Shown in pieces: positions 6,646-9,159 of a stretch of 9,159 nucleotides of DNA. How positions within the stretch are numbered: position 1 is the stretch's first letter; each line of letters begins with the position of its first letter. The stretch is from an uncultured Eggerthellaceae bacterium (lineage in GTDB: Bacteria > Actinomycetota > Coriobacteriia > Coriobacteriales > Eggerthellaceae), in assembly GCA_949450265.1 (NCBI GenBank), contig CASTMW010000064.1:1-9159 (forward strand), read 5' to 3'. Made by a program: the position numbers and the translations under genes. Under the pieces are notes generated by a model that ran no database searches, was not told the origin of the DNA, and saw only the letters and a list, made by a program, of their open reading frames with translations.

Positions 6646-8637
6646 TCAGCGGTGGCGCTTGCCCGCCAGCGCGAACGTGCAGGCAGGCGCCAGCGCATCC
6701 ACCTCCGTCAGCACCACATCCACCGGCTGCCCGAGCCGATAGACGGTGCCCGTGTCAGATCCGTGCAGAAGATGCGCGGCCGCGTCGAAAATGAAGTACT
6801 CATCGCCTAGAGCGCGGATGGGCACCAGCCCCTCTGCCGTGCAATCCAGCTGAACGTAGACGCCATAGGTGGCCACGCCCGATATGACCGCGGAGAACGT
6901 GTGCCCGATGGACCCTTGCAGATATTCCGCCATCTTCGATTCGACGGACTGCCGCGCTGCTGCCTCGGCGGTGCGCTCCGTCTCCGAGCAATGCTCGCAA
7001 AGCGCTGTCATGGTGCGCTCCATCGTGCGCACCGAGCGCTTGTCGCCGGTGAGCTGCGCACGCAGCATGCGGTGCACGATAAGGTCGGGATAGCGCCGAA
7101 TGGGGCTGGTGAAATGGCAATACGCCGAAAGGCCCAGCCCATAGTGCCCATCGTCGACAGGCGCATAGACCGCCCGACTCATGGCGCGCAGCACCAGCGA
7201 CGTGACCAGGTATTCCTCGGGGCGGCCCGCCGCTGCAGCCAGCACCTGCTGCACCGCAAACGGATCCCCGCTGGCAAGGCGCGAGGCCATGGGCTCGGTG
7301 AACCACGTGAACTCGCGCAGCACGCGCACGACTCCTTCGAGCGCATCGGCATGCGGTGACTCGTGCACGCGATAGGCGCTCTGCATGCCCGCGGCCTCCA
7401 AATGCGCCGCCACCACTTCGTTGGCGAAGATCATAGCCTCTTCGATGAGCATGGTGGCGTCGTCCTTCACGCGCACGTCGATGGCGACCGGATGGCCCTC
7501 TTCATCAAGGCGCACCTTGGCCTCCTTCGTGCGGAAGTCGATGCCGCCGTGTTCGCCACGATGCACCTCACGTGCCTTCGCCAGGCGGCTGGCAGCCACA
7601 AGCCGCTCCACCAAGCCCGCATCCAGACCGTCATCCTTGCCTTCCAGGGCGCGCAGCGCGCTGCCATAGGTCAAGCGCACATCGGAGCGCATGATGGCGG
7701 GATAGATATCGTATCCCACCAGGTGCGCGTCATCGTCCACGTACAGGTCCACCGTCATACACCGGCGGTCCTCGCCGGGTTTGAGCGAGCAGACGTCGTT
7801 GCAGAGCGCCTCGGGTAGCATCGGTATCACGCGATCGGCCAGATACACGCTGGTGCCACGCGCTCGCGCCTCCCCATCCACCGCGCTCTCCCAAGGCACG
7901 TAATGCGACACATCAGCGATATGCACGCCCAGACGCCATGCGCACGGCTTCCCTTCGAAGGTCTTCACCGCCTCCACCGAGATGGCGTCGTCGAAATCCT
8001 TGGCATCATCCGGGTCGATGGTGAACACGAAGCGCTCACGGATGTCGCGATAGCCCTCCTTCAGCGCCCCTGCGCTGTCAACGCGCGCCTCGGCTGCCTG
8101 CAAAAGGGCCGCCTCGGGAAAGGCGACGCGCAGATCGTTGCGCGCGATGATGCGCTCGCTTGCCAGCAAGGCATCCTGGGCATCGCCGAGCACTTCCAGG
8201 ATATGCCCGGTGGCGGCGCTTCGGCGCGTAGGATATTGGTCGATACTCACGCGCACGAGCGACCCATCGGCAACGCGCGGCCCTTCTTCCATGAGCGTGA
8301 AGATATCGTGATGGATACGCGGATCGTCCGGGATGACGATACCGAAGGGCTCAGCCATCTCGTAGGTGCCGACAAGCGTGGTATGCGCCCGCTCGACCAC
8401 GCGCACCACGCGCGCCTGCGGACGGCCGCCGGACCCGTTCCCGAAGCGACGTCGCGCGCCGTACGATGGAGCCACTTCGACCATATCGCCATCGAAGGCA
8501 TCGTTGACGGCGGAGCGCGGGATGAAGAAGTCGCCCTCAGCCGTCTTCACGAAGCCGAATCCGGCGCGGTTCACCTCGATGATGCCACAAGGATGCGCGC
8601 GGGCCTTCCTAGCGGTGCGCTTCTTCTTGCGGCCCAT
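6646..8637 (-). CDS. rnr: Ribonuclease R (RNB-family 3'-5' exoribonuclease)
   Basis: RNase R degrades structured RNA processively from the 3' end and takes part in mRNA turnover, rRNA quality control and trans-translation. It has 663 residues, shorter than the roughly 780-810 of B. subtilis and E. coli RNase R. A basic N-terminus (KKKRTARKAR at 4-13) leads into a first cold-shock domain (about 15-56, with GFGFV and DFFIP), a second OB-fold (about 80-150), the RNB catalytic domain and a C-terminal S1 domain (about 574-658). The catalytic motif IDPDDAKDFDDA at 207-218 keeps all four metal-binding aspartates D208, D214, D216 and D217. The RNB signature HFTSPIRRYPDLIVHR is at 508-523. It lacks the N-terminal helix-turn-helix and the long Lys-rich C-terminal tail of E. 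coli RNase R. The ATG at 8635-8637 lies one base after the protease stop with no good Shine-Dalgarno sequence, so coupling is likely. The frequent partner smpB does not follow it. Confidence 0.97.
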   Translation of the reverse strand: MGRKKKRTARKARAHPCGIIEVNRAGFGFVKTAEGDFFIPRSAVNDAFDGDMVEVAPSYGARRRFGNGSGGRPQARVVRVVERAHTTLVGTYEMAEPFGIVIPDDPRIHHDIFTLMEEGPRVADGSLVRVSIDQYPTRRSAATGHILEVLGDAQDALLASERIIARNDLRVAFPEAALLQAAEARVDSAGALKEGYRDIRERFVFTIDPDDAKDFDDAISVEAVKTFEGKPCAWRLGVHIADVSHYVPWESAVDGEARARGTSVYLADRVIPMLPEALCNDVCSLKPGEDRRCMTVDLYVDDDAHLVGYDIYPAIMRSDVRLTYGSALRALEGKDDGLDAGLVERLVAASRLAKAREVHRGEHGGIDFRTKEAKVRLDEEGHPVAIDVRVKDDATMLIEEAMIFANEVVAAHLEAAGMQSAYRVHESPHADALEGVVRVLREFTWFTEPMASRLASGDPFAVQQVLAAAAGRPEEYLVTSLVLRAMSRAVYAPVDDGHYGLGLSAYCHFTSPIRRYPDLIVHRMLRAQLTGDKRSVRTMERTMTALCEHCSETERTAEAAARQSVESKMAEYLQGSIGHTFSAVISGVATYGVYVQLDCTAEGLVPIRALGDEYFIFDAAAHLLHGSDTGTVYRLGQPVDVVLTEVDALAPACTFALAGKRHR

Positions 8638-8638
8638 C

Positions 8639-9159
8639 TTAGCGCGCTTCTATGAGCGATCGCGCGGAATCCATGGCCACCAAGAACTGGGTATCGTCGG
8701 CATCGGGTCCGCTCCCATTGGCCACCGTCATGTCCGGCGTTATGCCAACGCCTTCAATATCGTGCCCTAAGGGCGTCAGGTAATAGGCCGCGGTATAGCG
8801 CACCGCGCCGCCGAACGACAGCTCACGCACCACCTGCACCGAGCCCTTCCCCATGGTCGTTTGGCCCACCGTGGTGGCACGCTGGTTATCCTGCAGTGCA
8901 GCCACGAACACCTCAGCGGAAGCGGCCGTGAAATCATTGTCCAGGATGACGATAGGCGCATCGGAGATGGTCTCCCCCGAAGCATTGCGAGTACTCGTAC
9001 CATCGTTGGTCTGTATCTCCACCAGGACGCCGCTCTGCACGAACAGGCTGGCCATGTCCAGCGCCTGGGTCAGATACCCGCCCGGATTGTCGCGCACATC
9101 GATCACGAATGCGCGCGCCCCTTGGCTAGTCAGGTCCCTGACCGCATCCTGCATAAGCG
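8639..9159 (-). CDS. S41-family C-terminal processing protease (5' end off window)
   Basis: This is the C-terminal part of a Ctp/tail-specific protease, an enzyme type that cleaves proteins near their C-terminus, usually outside the membrane. The frame stays open to the right edge, and about 173 codons are visible. Family landmarks in order are VIDVRDNPGGYL, VILDNDFTAASAEVF, ALQDNQRA, VGQTTMGKGSVQ and YYLTPLGHDIEGVGITPD. The catalytic Lys is present (codon 8846-8848, in GKGSVQ). The nucleophile segment is unusual: the family has (S/T)A-S-A-(S/A)-E with Ser exactly 25 residues before the Lys, whereas here that position is Ala (8921-8923) and a Ser sits one residue later (8918-8920). It may therefore be inactive or use a shifted serine. 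The signal/membrane anchor and PDZ domain expected upstream lie outside the window. The stop is one base before rnr, suggesting a shared transcript. Family is secure; the exact subtype (CtpA, CtpB or other) is not. Confidence 0.93.
   Translation of the reverse strand, partial: LMQDAVRDLTSQGARAFVIDVRDNPGGYLTQALDMASLFVQSGVLVEIQTNDGTSTRNASGETISDAPIVILDNDFTAASAEVFVAALQDNQRATTVGQTTMGKGSVQVVRELSFGGAVRYTAAYYLTPLGHDIEGVGITPDMTVANGSGPDADDTQFLVAMDSARSLIEAR

Noticed and set aside
7903..8655. 250-codon plus-strand open frame opposite rnr
   Set aside because: It is antisense to the catalytic and cold-shock parts of RNase R, with low-complexity His/Ala/Arg composition and no motif.
1..9159. A novel defence, mobile or biosynthetic system
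   Set aside because: All seven genes belong to known core families, spacing is tight and composition even; there are no repeats arrays, integrase, transposase or unexplained long gap.

Overview
The window is a GC-rich stretch of bacterial chromosome with seven genes, all on the minus strand. They read from the right edge to the left as S41 C-terminal processing protease (partial) - rnr - rpmF - plsX - rnc - smc - ftsY (partial). The organism is most likely a high-GC Actinomycetota member. My best guess is a Coriobacteriia/Eggerthellaceae-type gut bacterium, inferred from the actinobacterial-style SMC head (GVLKH after the EEAAG motif), the zinc-ribbon L32, the compact RNase R and the gene order. 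No rRNA marker is present, so the placement is tentative. I see no mobile elements, CRISPR arrays, tRNAs or signs of recent transfer, and base composition looks even throughout.

Region by region (transcription order): 9159-8639 is the C-terminal catalytic part of a tail-specific (Ctp) protease. 8637-6646 is RNase R, one base after the protease stop. 6645-6518 is the only sizeable intergenic gap (128 bases); it holds a good sigma70-type promoter, a leader hairpin and a strong Shine-Dalgarno sequence. 6517-6338 is ribosomal protein L32. 6337-6272 is a 66-base spacer containing a strong stem-loop. 6271-5252 is PlsX. 5255-4383 is RNase III, whose GTG start overlaps the plsX stop. 4377-823 is SMC. 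813-1 is the SRP receptor FtsY, which runs off the left edge.

From rpmF to ftsY the spacings are 66, -4, 5 and 9 bases, which fits one operon driven mainly by the promoter at 6584-6612. It joins ribosome assembly (L32), entry into phospholipid synthesis (PlsX), dsRNA processing (RNase III), chromosome organisation (SMC) and membrane protein targeting (FtsY). This is a variant of the widely conserved plsX-(fab-acpP)-rnc-smc-ftsY cluster in which no fatty-acid synthesis genes lie between plsX and rnc. The protease-rnr pair appears to be the end of a preceding unit.

I did not find a new multi-gene system; this is core housekeeping DNA. The points worth a second look are residue-level departures in otherwise well-conserved enzymes. 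The protease has its expected nucleophilic serine replaced by alanine, with a serine one position later. RNase III has Asn where a metal-binding Asp is expected. The SMC hinge has lost two of four conserved glycines. Two RNA/DNA structures flank rpmF: an inverted repeat over the promoter and a long hairpin before plsX.
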